Below are positions 48,241 through 59,769 of a stretch of 64,000 bases of DNA, in pieces (the stretch's first letter is position 1; every line of letters begins with the position of its first letter). The stretch comes from Oreohelix idahoensis (taxonomy: Eukaryota > Mollusca > Gastropoda > Stylommatophora > Oreohelicidae), in the NCBI GenBank assembly GCA_024509875.1, contig JAMPIV010014142.1, positions 347,501-411,500 of the forward strand, given 5' to 3'. A model generated the notes under the pieces. The model did not search any database, was not told the origin of the DNA, and saw nothing but the letters and a program-made list of their open reading frames with translations. The position numbers and the translations under genes were made by a program.

Positions 48241-49740
48241 GCCTGAAGTCGACACTAGACACCATCATCAGACGGGTCTTAGAGACGCAGGATCAGCGTT
48301 GCAGTTACTCTCTGATTCTACTTGGAACGTGCTGCAACTCTTAAATGTTGACCAGGGACGCGAGCAATCCAGTCATCTATCTGCAAAGACCCTAACGTCA
48401 GCGGGAGCAGATACAACTATTGGCAGCTAAGTAAAACTTAAAAGCTGCCAAGTGAACTGTCCATTTTCGAAAAACCATAACATCACACTGTGATGAATAC
48501 TTTTTTTCTAAACAATTATTCATTTTTGTAACTGTTAAGACATAATTGATTAATAAATTTGTTACTTGTATAAAAACAAATCTAAAGTTGATTTAATCAC
48601 TTTGAATGTACTACAACCGTATGTCTCAGGCCATTTCTTAAATACACTCAAACAGAGCTATACAATAATAATAGGAGGAAATTCACTGAATTAACTCAGC
48701 TGGGGGCTTGTACGAGCTAAAATTATATTACCTAATCCTTCACAAAAGTTGACGGCAGAAACTAGAGTAAACGTGCTCAGCCAATGCAGCATTGTTCTCG
48801 CTTTCTGAATAACTTGTGGATATTCCCTTGAGGTAGAAGCATCATTATCCTTCTACCTACAACTCTGCCAAGAGTAATCTTGTGCGAAGGTAGACACCTT
48901 TGTAGACCCACATTAGTTACTCTTGAGTTTTGGCCACTGTTGTACCACTACTGTATGGGTAAGGGGAGGCAACCCGTGACAGTTGTCAACACTAGAGAGA
49001 GATTGTCAAACGATTGAAGGACTGTATATCGTCAAAGTTCTCATTACTGCAATATATTTCATCAGTATGTCCTCGTCTTGGAGATAACCCACACAACATA
49101 CCATACACCTAAATTGGACAGTCTATACATACCTGTGTATCATCATCATTCAGTGGAGCAGCATTAAGAGACACATAGACAGTGTAGATTGGACATCAGT
49201 ATGGTAGCACTCAATATATCACATCATTACTTCACTCTTCACATCGTTTCATTCTCATAGTTAACTAACTACATTAATTCTATCTCATCTGTGTGTGTGT
49301 GAGTGTGAATTGTCTTTCACCCTCATCACTTTTTATTTCTCTATCAACACCTATATGTGTAAATATTTAATTAATAAACCCAATAACAGTTTGATCATAA
49401 TCTAGTTCGTTAATGTATCACTCGTGCTGTCTGTGTTAAATAGTAACATATAGGTAAAATTCATTCTACATTTAGATGATATTGGGGGCTCTTTCTTTCT
49501 CGAGATCTAGGAGCAGAAGCTAAGGTCGTGAGGCAATAGAACACTTTCCATAATTTACTAGAAAACGCTATCTAGTGTAGAGCATTCGCATTTCTTCTTC
49601 TTGTCCTTATCTCGAATAGATCTCTTTGTTTCTTAACGAGTCAATTTCTGCAGACCTTCTTGATAACATTCCATAGGCCATCTCCAGCGACTACTGTTGT
49701 AGTTGCACAATATCAACTTACGACACTTGGGCAAACCTCG
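48241..49740. other. Non-coding; possible LTR relic ending near 49470
   Basis: No gene recognised. TGGGGGCT motifs followed by C/G-rich bases at 48701 and 49484 resemble tRNA-Pro-type primer sites of LTR elements, and AATAAACC at 49373 precedes the second. No partner LTR was found, so this is only a hint. Confidence 0.3.
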
Positions 49741-49742
49741 AC

Positions 49743-50655
49743 CTATTTGATAATTTCTTTATGTTTTATCATGATAAAGTTAATTTGATTTCTTGTTATA
49801 TCTCCGGCGCTTTTCCATGTGTTTCCTTGGGTGGTGTTAAAAAAGTGTGTTACTCTTTTCTTGTATTTTCCTTTTCCTATTTTTGCATTCATGTCACCCA
49901 TTTCTATTAACACATCTATAGATTTTACTGGTTTAAGTGTGTGTTGTAGCTCTTCATAATATTCCTCTACTTCTTCTTTGCTGGGGTCTTTAGTTGGTAC
50001 ATATGTTTGTAAAATTGACAAGTCAAATTCCTTTGCTCTCATTATCAGTAACATCATTCTGTCATTATGTGTCCAGTATCCGCATACACATTTTTTAAAT
50101 GTTTTCTTTATTAACATTCCTACTCCTCATTCGTGTTTTTCTCCTGAGTGAATTAGCATGTATTGGTCTCTTTTTGTGTAGCCTGTATCTAATAATCTTG
50201 CCTCTTCAACTCCCAGTATATCAAGTTTCAAATTTGCTGCCTCTAAAATTAGATTATCTAGCTTTTCTCCCCTGTTTAAAGTCTGACATTCAATGTTCCT
50301 ATTGTTAGGCTTCTTCTACTAATTTTTAGGTGGTCTTTCTCAGAATGCTCTCTTTCAACAGAATTTGGGGAACACTCGTCATTACGTACTTCCTTACTCT
50401 TTAGAGGAGTTGCCTCTTCCCTATTATTTTGTACAGAATATTCCTCCCCAGGGGACCAAGAGTTCTCTACATATATGTTCTTATCTTTTTGTTGTGATTC
50501 CATTATATTCTTTAGGACGTACGTGGTAAGGCCCCAGTCTTGTTCCACAGTGCTTGCCGTTGTCTTTTCAATGCCCAGCACGCCTCTAGTGTGCCAGACA
50601 CTTTTCTGACTCGCTTTGTGAGCCGTTGATATTTTTAGATTCCTCCTCATCACTC
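49743..50655 (-). pseudogene. LINE endonuclease N-terminal region, broken
   Basis: The minus-strand frame 50276-50653 ends in SLTIGTLNVRL, the first EEP endonuclease motif, after a basic N-terminal segment. The interval 50117-50280 carries 'LILEAANLKLDILGVEEAR'-like residues in a shifted frame, with the catalytic glutamate. The frame 49743-50117 has VGMLIKKTF (its first part), ILQTYVPTKDPSKEEVEEYY, MGDMNAKIG, and GNTWKSAGDITRNQINFIM. Endonuclease order is intact but split by stops, and the element ends before the RT. It may belong to the F1 family. Confidence 0.8.
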
Positions 50656-51835
50656 ACCGTCTCAGTCTTTGTGTACTAGGGATGGACATTCCGTTGAGTA
50701 GAATTACTCCTACTTCACGCATGTAGTTTAGCCAGTCAGCCAAGATTGTTGCCCAGGATGTGGCCACCGCCGTACACAAGTGCCCACCCAGCAAGGATGT
50801 AATTAACATTATCCTTTCGTCTCACTAATTCACACTATTGAGGATTGTTGCATGGTCGGCGAGCATTTTGGTTTGAACCTGATTCAGATGGTCGCACCAT
50901 GAAACACCTCACTAGACCGAAATGAAATAGTTCGCGTGTGGCGATGCATGACGCGTTAGACTTAGTTACGGAGAGTCTTTTGTGTGGCCTTCGAGCCTTA
51001 TGGCAGTGTTTAGAATATGTGGCATGGCCACTGACTTATGATAGTGTACAACTATAAAAGTATATTATGGTAATGTGAAGCTGGTAAAATAAATAAATAA
51101 ATAATGTGTAAGAACCATTGAGTCCGAAGATATAAGTCGGTATTATATTAACCGCAATAATTTATTAAGTCGTGAAATGCGAAACGCAGTTACAATATGA
51201 AAGGCTGATAGAGCCTGGCGATGGATGCCAAATTGAAGTAATAATATGTCATAGTTCTTGAGATGTATATTGGGCAGCGACCCTATGAGAGCTATTAACA
51301 GAAGGATTCATTCTGTGTAAATAATAATTATTTCAAGTATTTGATTACAAGATATTGAACGTTAATGAAAACGGTAAACTAACAGACGTGTAATGTCTGA
51401 TTGACTGTGGACTCTAAGACTGTGCTATATCAAGTGTTCTTCAACGTAATAACATATTATTGTTAATGAATCATGATGGAAAGTTGTGTGATGATTAAAT
51501 TATTATAAGTCGTCAAACGAGACTTGTTAAATGAAAAAACGTTCTACAGTTCCAGTTTCAAATGTTGTAAGCATTTTTGACCAACCTTCAAGGTCGGTTA
51601 TGAACGAGAACACTTCAATACCAGCTGCCAACAATAGCAAGAGATAAACACTGTCATTCTTTAATACAAAGTTTAATGAAGAAACACTGAAACGAAAATT
51701 ATAAAATAACGTAGATAACCCAAAGTTGCAGCGGAAAGATACTCCGTGATGGCAGAACAGATGAATTTAAAATACATGATATGAAATATCCCAACGGGCT
51801 GATCACCCGTTTGCCAGTCACTTTGATTACGGAAA
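50656..51835. other. Non-coding stretch, no recognised gene
   Basis: AT-rich with no motif-bearing frame. Confidence 0.4.
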
Positions 51836-51837
51836 CA

Positions 51838-51995
51838 ACGGCAAACGGATTGATTTGTCGTTGCCCTAAAGACGCCATTAGGCGTGATGGGAACAAATGT
51901 AAAAAAAATCTATTCGCTGTTGCGCTTAAGACGCCACTAGCCGTAATGGCCACTGATTGCTTTGCCGGTCGTTGGCTAAGGACGGAAGAAGAGAA
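51838..51995 (+). mobile_element. LINE F2 3' ends, partial duplication
   Basis: 'GTCGTTGCCCTAAAGACGCC' plus 'ATTAGGCGTGATGG' is followed by a second version, 'GCTGTTGCGCTTAAGACGCC' plus 'ACTAGCCGTAATGGCCACTG', then 'TTTGCCGGTCGTTGGCTAAG' and a GAAGAAGAG tail. It is the same 3' end as F2 at 5581 and 19803, with the last ~60 bp present twice. Confidence 0.8.
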
Positions 51996-52184
51996 GAATA
52001 TGAAATATAATAACAGCCCAATTATCAAAGTCGAAAAGTCTGCAACACACACCTAGGTGATAAAAGCGTGTGCTCGCGTGTGTTTGTGCAGTAAAAAAAA
52101 AAGGGGGGGGGGGGGGGAATGGGTGGAGATTTACTCATTAGTCACTCGGGCAGGACGTATATGTGAACACATAAATGTGAACAT

Positions 52185-52470
52185 GGAGTGCGAAATTGGC
52201 TGTGTCCTTTCACGACTTACTTTCGCAGGAAAGCCATGGCACTGTTTGAATGGTCCTTTGTTCGATTCCCAGTTGAACATCTACTTCAAAGGTGCCCAAC
52301 ATATGAGGAACAGAGAAATAGAGGAAAGCGCATATGCCCATCACTGGTACCATTCTGGAACAAACTCTATGAAGATACCAACAGCCTCAAGTAGGCCACT
52401 GCTTTCTTTGAACATATTCAAGATGATGTCTGAAAGTGAACGACGAAAAAGTAGAAGAAGATTCATGGTG
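52185..52470 (+). pseudogene. LINE 3' end, C-terminal RT/RNase-H-region remnant
   Basis: One frame reads VEHLLQRCPTYEEQRNRG, LVPFWNKLYEDTNSLK, an in-frame stop, then ATAFFEHIQDDV. It is followed by an AGAAGAAG-rich tail. I recall the cysteine followed by TYEEQR and LYxxxxxLKxT...FxxxxxxV as the end of jockey-type LINE polyproteins. The 187-codon frame at 52057-52620 overlaps in another frame and is not real. Confidence 0.65.
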
Positions 52471-52756
52471 AGCCTATCATTTAAATTTCTTTTCTCTTGT
52501 CTGGTGTCCTCCTTATTTCTATCTAACGAATGCCTATTATCTACCTATCTAATATTATCTATTATCTACCTATATAATATTATCTATTATCTACCTCCAT
52601 TTATTTATAGATGTAGATGAGAGAGAAGGAAGAACGTAAAGTGTTAAAAAAAGATTTGAGTAAAAGAGGCAAGAGAACAGACTTAAAATGACCTAACATT
52701 GCTGGGAACAATATTTTTAGGAGCCAGTACGTTGTTAATGTTTAAAAAGTATTAAA

Positions 52757-54556
52757 TACTAGCGGTCATACCCGGCCCAGCCCGGGTCCATGTCGGAATG
52801 AGTGCAAGTCGGGTTTGGTGCGAATCGTTTTAGGAAGGTTTAACCTTTTTTTTTTTTTTTTTTTAATTGTACTGTTGCATTGAGGTTGTGCTTCTAAGGG
52901 AAAAAATTTAAGAAAGGGCTTCTTTGTAGACGACATTGGTACTACAGTCACTTGACATGTAAGTATTCCGACGCAGGCAAATCATCGGGATTCTTGGTAT
53001 GCAGACTAATTCTCCCCGCTACCACAACCAACAGTCTGCTTTTTTTATTTTTTTATTCCAAGGATGAGATTTTTTTAAATCGTAAAGTCAAAGCATTGAA
53101 ACACAGACATAAATAAGAGACAAAGTACATGCAATCTGCACCTATATACATCTATATATACATACATGCACATACATACATGTGTATTCGTGCACATACG
53201 TACTTCCACACACACGCTCTTATGTATTGAAATGTATGCACGTACACTACTAATGCCCTTTCCTATATAAAATAATGCTGTAAGGGGATGCATTACATAT
53301 AAAAGCACACACGTGTAGTTTCACATGCATACTTAAACATAAAAAGGAAGGAGAATTGTACTAAATAAAATAAAGTAATTATTTCATTCAAAGAATGTTT
53401 TGCGCTTCCTTTCTCATTCTCTTTGCTCTGTTGCTATGTCTCCCAAGTGATGAAGTTCTGTTGGACGATGTGATAGGCGTAGAGTAAAGCAAAAATTAAA
53501 TTAAATTAAAGTACCTAACTAAGAATAAATACACCTATGTGTTTGAAAAACCTAAGAAAAGAAAACTTACTATTTCCGAGAAGTGGGATTATAATGCCTA
53601 AAAATGATCCCAAAATAAAAAGAAACCTAAGTGTTTTTAAAAGAGGCACACAAACCTTGTCTACGATATAATTAAAGACAAAAACGTAACAAAGAAATGA
53701 AAGGAAAAATGAAAATAATTAAGTATTAAACTTATTAAGTAGTAAATAAACGTAATAATGAACTGTGAAAATTATTATGTAGGTAGGTAGTTAGTATTCC
53801 ACAGCAGAATAGTAACTGAAAAAAAAAACTAAAGCTACTTGCCTTTTCTTCATTTCCAAATGAATCGCTAACCAATTATTATGTCAGAACAGACACAAAT
53901 CTTCTAGAACATACACAAATCTTCTAGCACAAATAATTTACATGAAGGCTTCTGTGTACACGAAATAGGTAGTAATAACTCTACATAGCTGAGAATTAAT
54001 CAAACTTTCCTTGTCAGGAATCCTGCACAAATAATTTAAATGAAAGCTTCTGTGCAGACGAAATTGATAGTAACAGCTCTTCAAAGCTGAGTATTAATTA
54101 AACTTTCCTTGTCAGGAATCCTAATTTTTAAAATGTGCATAACAGTTGCAACGCACTTGTTTATTTAAGTAAGAACTCTACAATGGCTGAGTATTATTCA
54201 AAGTTTCTTTGTCGGGAATCCTGGCTTAGAAAACTTACATAACATAAACCAACGTACTTCTTCTGAATTTAACGAAAAAGGATAAAATTTATGACTTATA
54301 TAGTTTGTAAGCTAAGGCCATTAACCCACGAAACGGTAAAGTTTTTACGTCCCTTGTCTCTTGAGATAAGAATGAATGGAGTGAATAAAAATTCACTGCT
54401 CAGCCTCCTGATGTTGTACCTTGATGATGTATAGCTTAAAACCTTTCCGGAGAAATGTCCAATACGCTGAAGCAAACCGCATCAAAATCAGTTCAGCGAT
54501 TCTCGAGTTATGAGGTAACAGACAGGCAGACGTTCGATTTTATATATATAAAGATT
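52757..54556 (+). repeat. Old ~1.8-kb dispersed element with internal 105-bp tandem repeat
   Basis: The left end 'AGCGGTCATACCCGGCCCAG' and right end 'TCAGCGATTCTCGAGTTATG' with 'CAGACAGGCAGACGTTCGAT' and 'TTATATATATAAAGAT' recall the ends of repeats common in many animals (class not certain; RTE-like or Penelope-like are possible). Inside, 'CACAAATAATTTANATGAAN' plus 'GCTTCTGTG.AGACGAAAT' through 'TTTCCTTGTCAGGAATCCT' occurs twice (about 53928-54032 and 54026-54122), with a partial third copy to 54222. No coding frame survives. Confidence 0.55.
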
Positions 54557-54577
54557 TTATGTCGGCATAGTATTTTA

Positions 54578-55033
54578 TGGAGCGCGTTCGACTGGTGAGT
54601 GGTTGGAGTGCTGGCCTCTCACAGCAAAGTGCTGGTTCGAAACACGGTGTCGTCATGCTCCAGTCTACCCAGCTATAAATGGGTACCTGACCCTGCTCGT
54701 GAGTTAGCGAGGAAAGAACTGGACCTAGTTAAGTGAAGTCTCTAACACTTTACTCTCTACGACAGTCTCTGCTATGGAACTAACTATCTACATAGCATTC
54801 TATCGCGCTGTGCTCTCGTGGCGAAGTTACCAGGTTCCAGACCCAGTAGCGTCACGCTTGTGTTTACCCAGCTGTAAATGAGTACTTTACTCCGCTCTTG
54901 AGTTAGGGAAGGCAGAAGACAGCGAGGAAGAAAACTGGTGACCCCACCTCCTAATAAAGCTGGACCAAGTATGGTGAGTCTCTAAAACTTCACTTCTCTA
55001 CGTCAGTATCTGCTATGAGTCTACCTTTACCTG
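54578..55033 (+). mobile_element. Head-to-tail dimer of SINE S1
   Basis: The first S1 unit (about 54578-54797) has the head 'GAGCGCGTTCGACTGGTGAG' and a B-box GGTTCGAAAC. A second unit lacking the first ~10 bp follows (about 54798-55033), with 'GTGTTTACCCAGCTGTAAAT' and the S1 end 'GTCTACCTTTACC'. ATAGTATT occurs just before the dimer (54568-54575) and just after it (55036-55043), so both units probably entered together. Confidence 0.75.
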
Positions 55034-55149
55034 TTATAGTATTATGCCCGTGTAGTTACCGGAGGTCTCTAATGAGACAAAGAAAGAACATGGCTACTGC
55101 TCCACTCATGAATGTCGTACAAGACTTGTTTACAAGAGTATACTTTATT

Positions 55150-55400
55150 AATCATCATCATTGTCTTTGCGTTCCTTACGCAGCATGGAACTACGGTACC
55201 TCTGCAGCTAGTCCCCTTGCAAGACTATTATAAGGTTGTGCGTATGGCTAGAAACTTCATCATGTAAAACAAATTGCTACAGAACCCACCGCTGGAAGAG
55301 CATGAAAATGCTTAGTGCAGTCTTCCTGCTGGGAGACCAAATACAGTGGTGGCTATATGCTCCATTGGGAGTGACAAGAAAATAAATGAATGAATGAATA
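55150..55400 (+). repeat. Dispersed repeat R1, fullest copy
   Basis: Runs from 'GCGTTCCTTACGCAGCATGG' through 'AAGGTTGTGCGTATGGCTAG', 'CATGTAAAACAAATTGCTAC', 'CCGCTGGAAGAGCATGAAAA', 'CAGTCTTCCTGCTGGGAGAC' and 'TATGCTCCATTGGGAGTGAC' to an (AATG)n tail. Confidence 0.8.
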
Positions 55401-55404
55401 GTAT

Positions 55405-55800
55405 CTCTATATGAAAGTGAGGCAAGGACAGTTAGTAAACACACAAAAGGCGCAGGACGCCACAGACGTGTGGTTTTACAGAAGAATTTTAAGAACATCA
55501 TGGGCAGATAAAAAGAGTAGTTAACATGTCCTGAAAGGAAGCTTATTACTCACAGAAAGAAGCAATCCGCTTTCCTTGGGCACGTAATGACAAGAATAAA
55601 ACTGGGATGTATTGCGATAACAAGAATAACTGATGGAAAAATAGATAGAAGACGACAACGTGACAAGATATTGAACAGTTTGACAAATCACGAAAAGAAG
55701 TCAACAACATAGTTTATAAACATTACCAGAGACAGGAAGTTATGAAAGACAGCATCACCTACGCCAACATGCAAGGTACCCGAAAGGTGGTAAAGATAGT
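55405..55800 (+). pseudogene. F1-like LINE C-terminal fragment, heavily shifted
   Basis: In changing frames it reads LY.SEA.TVSKHTK, VWFYRRILRTSWADK, and further on DSITYANMQGT. These correspond to the post-RT region of F1-like elements (C/S-EAWT, MWFYRRxLRISWTD). No frame is open for long. Confidence 0.6.
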
Positions 55801-55805
55801 TCCAT

Positions 55806-55860
55806 ATATGGTACTGCCGTAGGGGAGTGAAGTGTTACAGACTTCACAATACTAAGCCCA
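55806..55860 (-). mobile_element. SINE S1 3' end scrap
   Basis: 'CCGTAGGGGAGTGAAGTGTT' followed by 'ACAGACTTCACAATACTAAG' is the reverse complement of the S1 3' end; the head is missing. Confidence 0.7.
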
Positions 55861-56985
55861 TCATCTTGGGGACAGATTCAACCAGCACTTTTATGACATC
55901 TCCCGATAAAAATCCACACCAGTGGCCATTCACTTTAATGGCTCTAACCACCAGGGTCCCATCGACATCCATATCACTGCAATCAGATCCTGCTCCTCTG
56001 ATACTGCCAGCCGAGTCTAGCTTGAGCAACGTCTCATTATTATTACATTTGGGTTGTTTCTTGTTCAGTTTCGTTTCTTAGCTTCTTAGCATCTGCTGTT
56101 TACATCCAGAAGTGGCAGCCATTTCATTTTCCTATGGCGCGCTCTCCCTTCAGCGGACGTGCTAGGTCTTAGCCGCCTTTATCGAAGTACCCAGTTTTTA
56201 TATTTATTTTTATTTAGATTCTTATGTGTCCTACTTAACCCTCATTTTCTTTCATTTCCCTGACGAAGGCCTTGTTGCCGCAACGTTGGCTATTTTCTTT
56301 GCCTTTTGTTCTCGTAAGACGAATCCCCTTTTTTCAATTTTTATATACACCGTGGAATCGAACCCGGCACCTTTGTCTCGAGGTACCAGCGAGGTTTTTA
56401 TTACAGCGCATAAAATTGCGGTGGGGGACTTCTAAATATTCCATTCCTCAATATCCAACCCATGATTGTAACCACAACGTTACAGTCAGCTGATTTCAGA
56501 CTCTCGTTCACGTCCTCGGGGACTGGTTTCTCTGAAGATAGGAACCGCAGGAGTGCTTGAAGTATGCCTTCGTCTTGTACCGCGGCCGGTGATGTTGTAG
56601 CGTTGTGGCCATTATCACAGCCGCACTGAAATCGCGCGGTCAAGGAAGTCGTGATAAATGCTCTAGGTTTTTCTATTAATTAAAAACAGGAGGGTTTCGG
56701 GGGAGGGGGTAGTAGAGATCAAACGGATCGGGAAATAAAAAAACGGGACAAGTTGAAGAATCCTTGGCAATAATCTACAATGTTGATCTACCCTTTCTTC
56801 TGTGGCTTTTTGGGGAATTTCTAAACTTGTGGAGTTGGAGTTATGAGGTCCATTTTCTGTCTCGGGCATTTCATTCTGACCCGTCATGCATTTAAAGGAT
56901 CTTCACATCTGGTTTCATGACAAAAGGAGAGATGGGGCTGCATACAGTGCATTCTCCACTATCCATGGATGGGGGGGGGGGGGGG
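55861..56985. other. Non-coding stretch, no recognised gene
   Basis: Short frames on both strands without motifs. A G-run (about 15 bases) stands at 56971-56985 next to the LINE F3 target site. Confidence 0.4.
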
Positions 56986-56998
56986 CATCTCCAAATAC

Positions 56999-57400
56999 TT
57001 ACTTACTTACTTAGTCGTTCCCCTTCTACCGTGAGGTGTAGAGGTTTGGAAGAGAGAGCACCAGACTATCCTATCGGCTGTCTTCCTCCTGGCCTGGTTC
57101 CATTCTAGTCCTCGGTCCTTCAAAGAATGTCTAATGTTGTCCTCCCAGCGGACTCTGGGTCGTCCTCGGGGTCTGGATCCTTGGCTCTTTGTTTCCCATG
57201 CTTGTCGTGGTTGCCGATCTTCTCCCATTCTGCAGACATGGCCAAACCATCTTAATTGGGGCTGTTCTACTTGGGTCTGCAGGGGGTAGGATTTAAGGCC
57301 TTGGCGTATCGTCTGGTTGCGTACCATGTCTCTTCTTGTTACTTCAACCACCTTCCTCAGATACTTCATTTCTGAGGTTTGGATCTGGCTTTTATGGGTT
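56999..57400 (-). mobile_element. LINE F3, second copy, with 13-bp target duplication
   Basis: CATCTCCAAATAC at 56986-56998 is repeated at 57401-57413. Between them is the same (TAAG)-tailed 3' end as the F3 copy at 46577, about 97% identical by eye. The retained frame (57007-57369, about 120 codons) starts within MKYLRKVVEVTRRDM and ends identically in HGRRGTTK. Confidence 0.95.
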
Positions 57401-57850
57401 CATCTCCAAATACACAAGGTTAAAATTATGTGCTCTGTTCCGGGCTGTCCCACGGAATCATAACGTACTGCACAGAGCCACTTTCCAGCTCCTCTCACCT
57501 GTCACAAATTCATTGCTAGAACCTTCTGCATGCAGCCAACGAGGTAAAAAGCCTTAGTTAAGTCTGGAGGCTCAAGTGATTCTCTTCCCCCCCCCCCCCC
57601 ACACACACACACGCACAGTCTTAGTGAGCAATGCTGAGTTCTCAACATGTTTCTCCACAGAGAGAATCGTAGTGGTGGGCCACTTCGATGTGGCTAGTCG
57701 ATCCCTGAAGCGTTGGCCTGGCAACTCGAAGTTTGCTTAGTTTCCAGGATGCACCACGTGGAGATGCTTCAAGGTTTTGGCTAGATTTCTAATCCTGAGA
57801 GTCACGCGACAGCAACGTGAATCCCTTTGCATCCCACAAACGAGAAGTAT
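57401..57850. other. Non-coding stretch
   Basis: Contains a C-run with CA repeats at 57587-57618. No gene recognised. Confidence 0.4.
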
Positions 57851-57863
57851 ACATGGAGACCTT

Positions 57864-58145
57864 TTTTTTTTTTCTCTAACCAGCGGCACTCGAGCTTTTC
57901 CAGCCCTTTTGGCCCAATGACGTGTCATTGCGAGGCTGGGGGGGGGGGGGTAGTGGACTTTCCTTCCAACCCGGTCGGGAGCTTCGCTCCTTCCCATCCA
58001 CAGAGGGTTTATGTGCAGGAGCCGTTCAGGTTATTCAGTCAAATTCCCGGTCGTAAACATTCCTTCAAACGCTGACGCCCGGGCTTGAACCTTGAAAACC
58101 TGGTCGCCAGTACAACGTTGTAGCCATTACACCAGCGCGGCTCCC
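57864..58145 (-). mobile_element. tRNA-headed SINE (S2-like) with 13-bp target duplication
   Basis: The minus strand starts GGGAGCCGCGCTGGTGTAAT (A-box-like TGGTGTAATGG), with a B-box GGTTCAAGCCC, a ~200-bp body and an A-run tail (T-run on the plus strand at 57861-57873). ACATGGAGACCTT at 57851-57863 is repeated at 58146-58158. Confidence 0.92.
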
Positions 58146-58403
58146 ACATGGAGACCTTAATGGACGAGACGATATAACAAAGACCACAATAGATATATGG
58201 AATGTAAAGGTGATATGGGATAAAGAAACGCAAATATTAGAATTTCCAAAGATCATACCCCATACATGCACTAGGAAGAAGGAAACAATTATACAAAAAC
58301 AAGACATGACAATTATGTATACTGTGAAGTTACTGCTTCCTGGGTCATTGCAGTAAGAAATGATTAATTTCCTCTTTTTCTTACACTTTCAGACGTCAAC
58401 TTA

Positions 58404-58620
58404 AAGGGTAGCAGATGCTGCCCTTGGGGATTGAAGTGTTAGAGACTTCATAAAACTAGGTCCAACATCGAGAGGTGGGGTGACCTGTTCCCTTCCTCGT
58501 CGCCTTTTCCTTCCCTAACTCAAAGTCAGGTACCCATTTACAGCTGGGTAGACTGGAGAGTGTCGGTACCGAGATTCAAACTCGACACCAGCGATCTAAC
58601 AACTCTGTCAATCAGACGTC
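58404..58620 (-). mobile_element. SINE S1 copy
   Basis: Reverse complement of S1, from the 3' end 'GGATTGAAGTGTTAGAGACT' to the head 'AACTCTGTCAATCAGACGTC'. TCAGACGTCAACTTAA occurs at 58389-58404 and 58612-58627. Because the S1 head itself begins like the last part, the true duplication may be a little shorter. Confidence 0.87.
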
Positions 58621-58689
58621 AACTTAAGTATGTTTAAAGAAAACAGTGGTCAGTTGGAGGTTGTTGGTATCCTCATAGAGTTTTTGTTT

Positions 58690-58895
58690 TCCAGGAACGG
58701 TACTGGAATGTTTTATCTCCGCTCGGTGACTAACATTAAAGTTGTGCATACAGCTGGAAATCTCACCGTATAAAACAAGCTGCTATAGAAACAACCGTTG
58801 CAAGAGCACATTAACCCTTTGGTGCAGGTTCCTTGAGAACCAGCTGTAGTGGTGAATACGTGCTCAAGAAAGATGAGAACAGGGAAATGATGATG
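58690..58895 (+). repeat. Dispersed repeat R1 copy
   Basis: 'AGTTGTGCATACAGCTGGAA', 'ATCTCACCGTATAAAACAAG', 'CAACCGTTGCAAGAGCACAT' and 'CAGCTGTAGTGGTGAATACG' follow R1 order, ending in a GATGATGG tail. Confidence 0.75.
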
Positions 58896-58974
58896 GAGAA
58901 CGAAGTTGAATAGAAAGAGGTAAACACGGCGTAGGATTCACAGTACATCATAAAGAGGTTTATACTCATTGAAA

Positions 58975-59235
58975 CAAAAAACGCACAAGAAAGACTCATG
59001 ATCTTCTTGGTTTCTGTATTTGATGTGGTGAACTTCATTCTCAATCTTCCACAGGTTGAATTTAATGTATTTATATGAGTCATAGTAGAAAGAAGCAAAA
59101 CAGAAAACAAAAGAACAGAAAGAAGACAGAAAATTGATACTACCTTAAGTACAAAATGGTGATCTTCAAAGTTTCTGTCCTTGATGTGCTTATCTTCATG
59201 TTGTATCTTCCATAAGTTGAATTAAGAGCAAAGTA
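58975..59235. repeat. Two diverged ~70-bp direct repeats
   Basis: 'ATCTTC' through 'TTTCTGTATTTGATGTGGTG' and 'ATCTTCCACAGGTTGAATTT' near 59003-59068 recurs as 'TTTCTGTCCTTGATGTGCTT' and 'ATCTTCCATAAGTTGAATTA' near 59161-59226. Confidence 0.6.
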
Positions 59236-59261
59236 CTAGTTTAAGAAAGTTAAAGGTAGTT

Positions 59262-59422
59262 TCATAGCAGATACTGCTGTATGGGAGTGCAGTGTTAGAG
59301 AGGTTACTATACTAGGTCAAGCATCGAGAGGTGAGGTGAAGCGAGTCGATACCGTGAATATAACCTGGCACCGTTGCCGCGAGAGACAAACGCTCCCACC
59401 ACTCTGCCAATCGAACGCTCAA
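59262..59422 (-). mobile_element. SINE S1 copy, internally shortened
   Basis: Reverse complement of S1: the 3' end 'AGCAGATACTGCTGTATGGG', then the head region 'CCACCACTCTGCCAATCGAA'. The middle (the 'GGGTACC' portion) is missing. Confidence 0.8.
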
Positions 59423-59769
59423 AGTCCTAGTAGACGAAGGTAAAACACAAAACAAAAAGACAAAGAAAACAAACAAAAAATGTATACTAACTTACGCCCA
59501 ATGCCATGGTAATTCCCGTGAAGAGGAAAGGATAACAACAATCTAAGAATATATCAGTCGCTATAAACAAGATAACTCCATGCATTTCCCTGCTGGGAAC
59601 TCTTAGCTGCGTTAGTGAACAGCTACGAGCAATGTCGGGAAACAAAGAATGAGTGTGTGATTTTCCCGTACCTGCCCTGTTCCATCTTGTTTCGTTTGTC
59701 TTAAGATGCAGTTTTATGGCTTTACAATTTTTGCTGCTATAGTCCGTTCGGAAATTCGTGCCCACGCAT

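Noticed and set aside
48694..49500. Solo LTR with primer site
   Set aside because: TGGGGGCT motifs alone are weak; no LTR partner, target duplication or TG start could be placed.
52057..52620. 187-codon plus-strand frame
   Set aside because: Overlaps the LINE 3' remnant in another frame; its C-terminal part is simple TATC-rich sequence.
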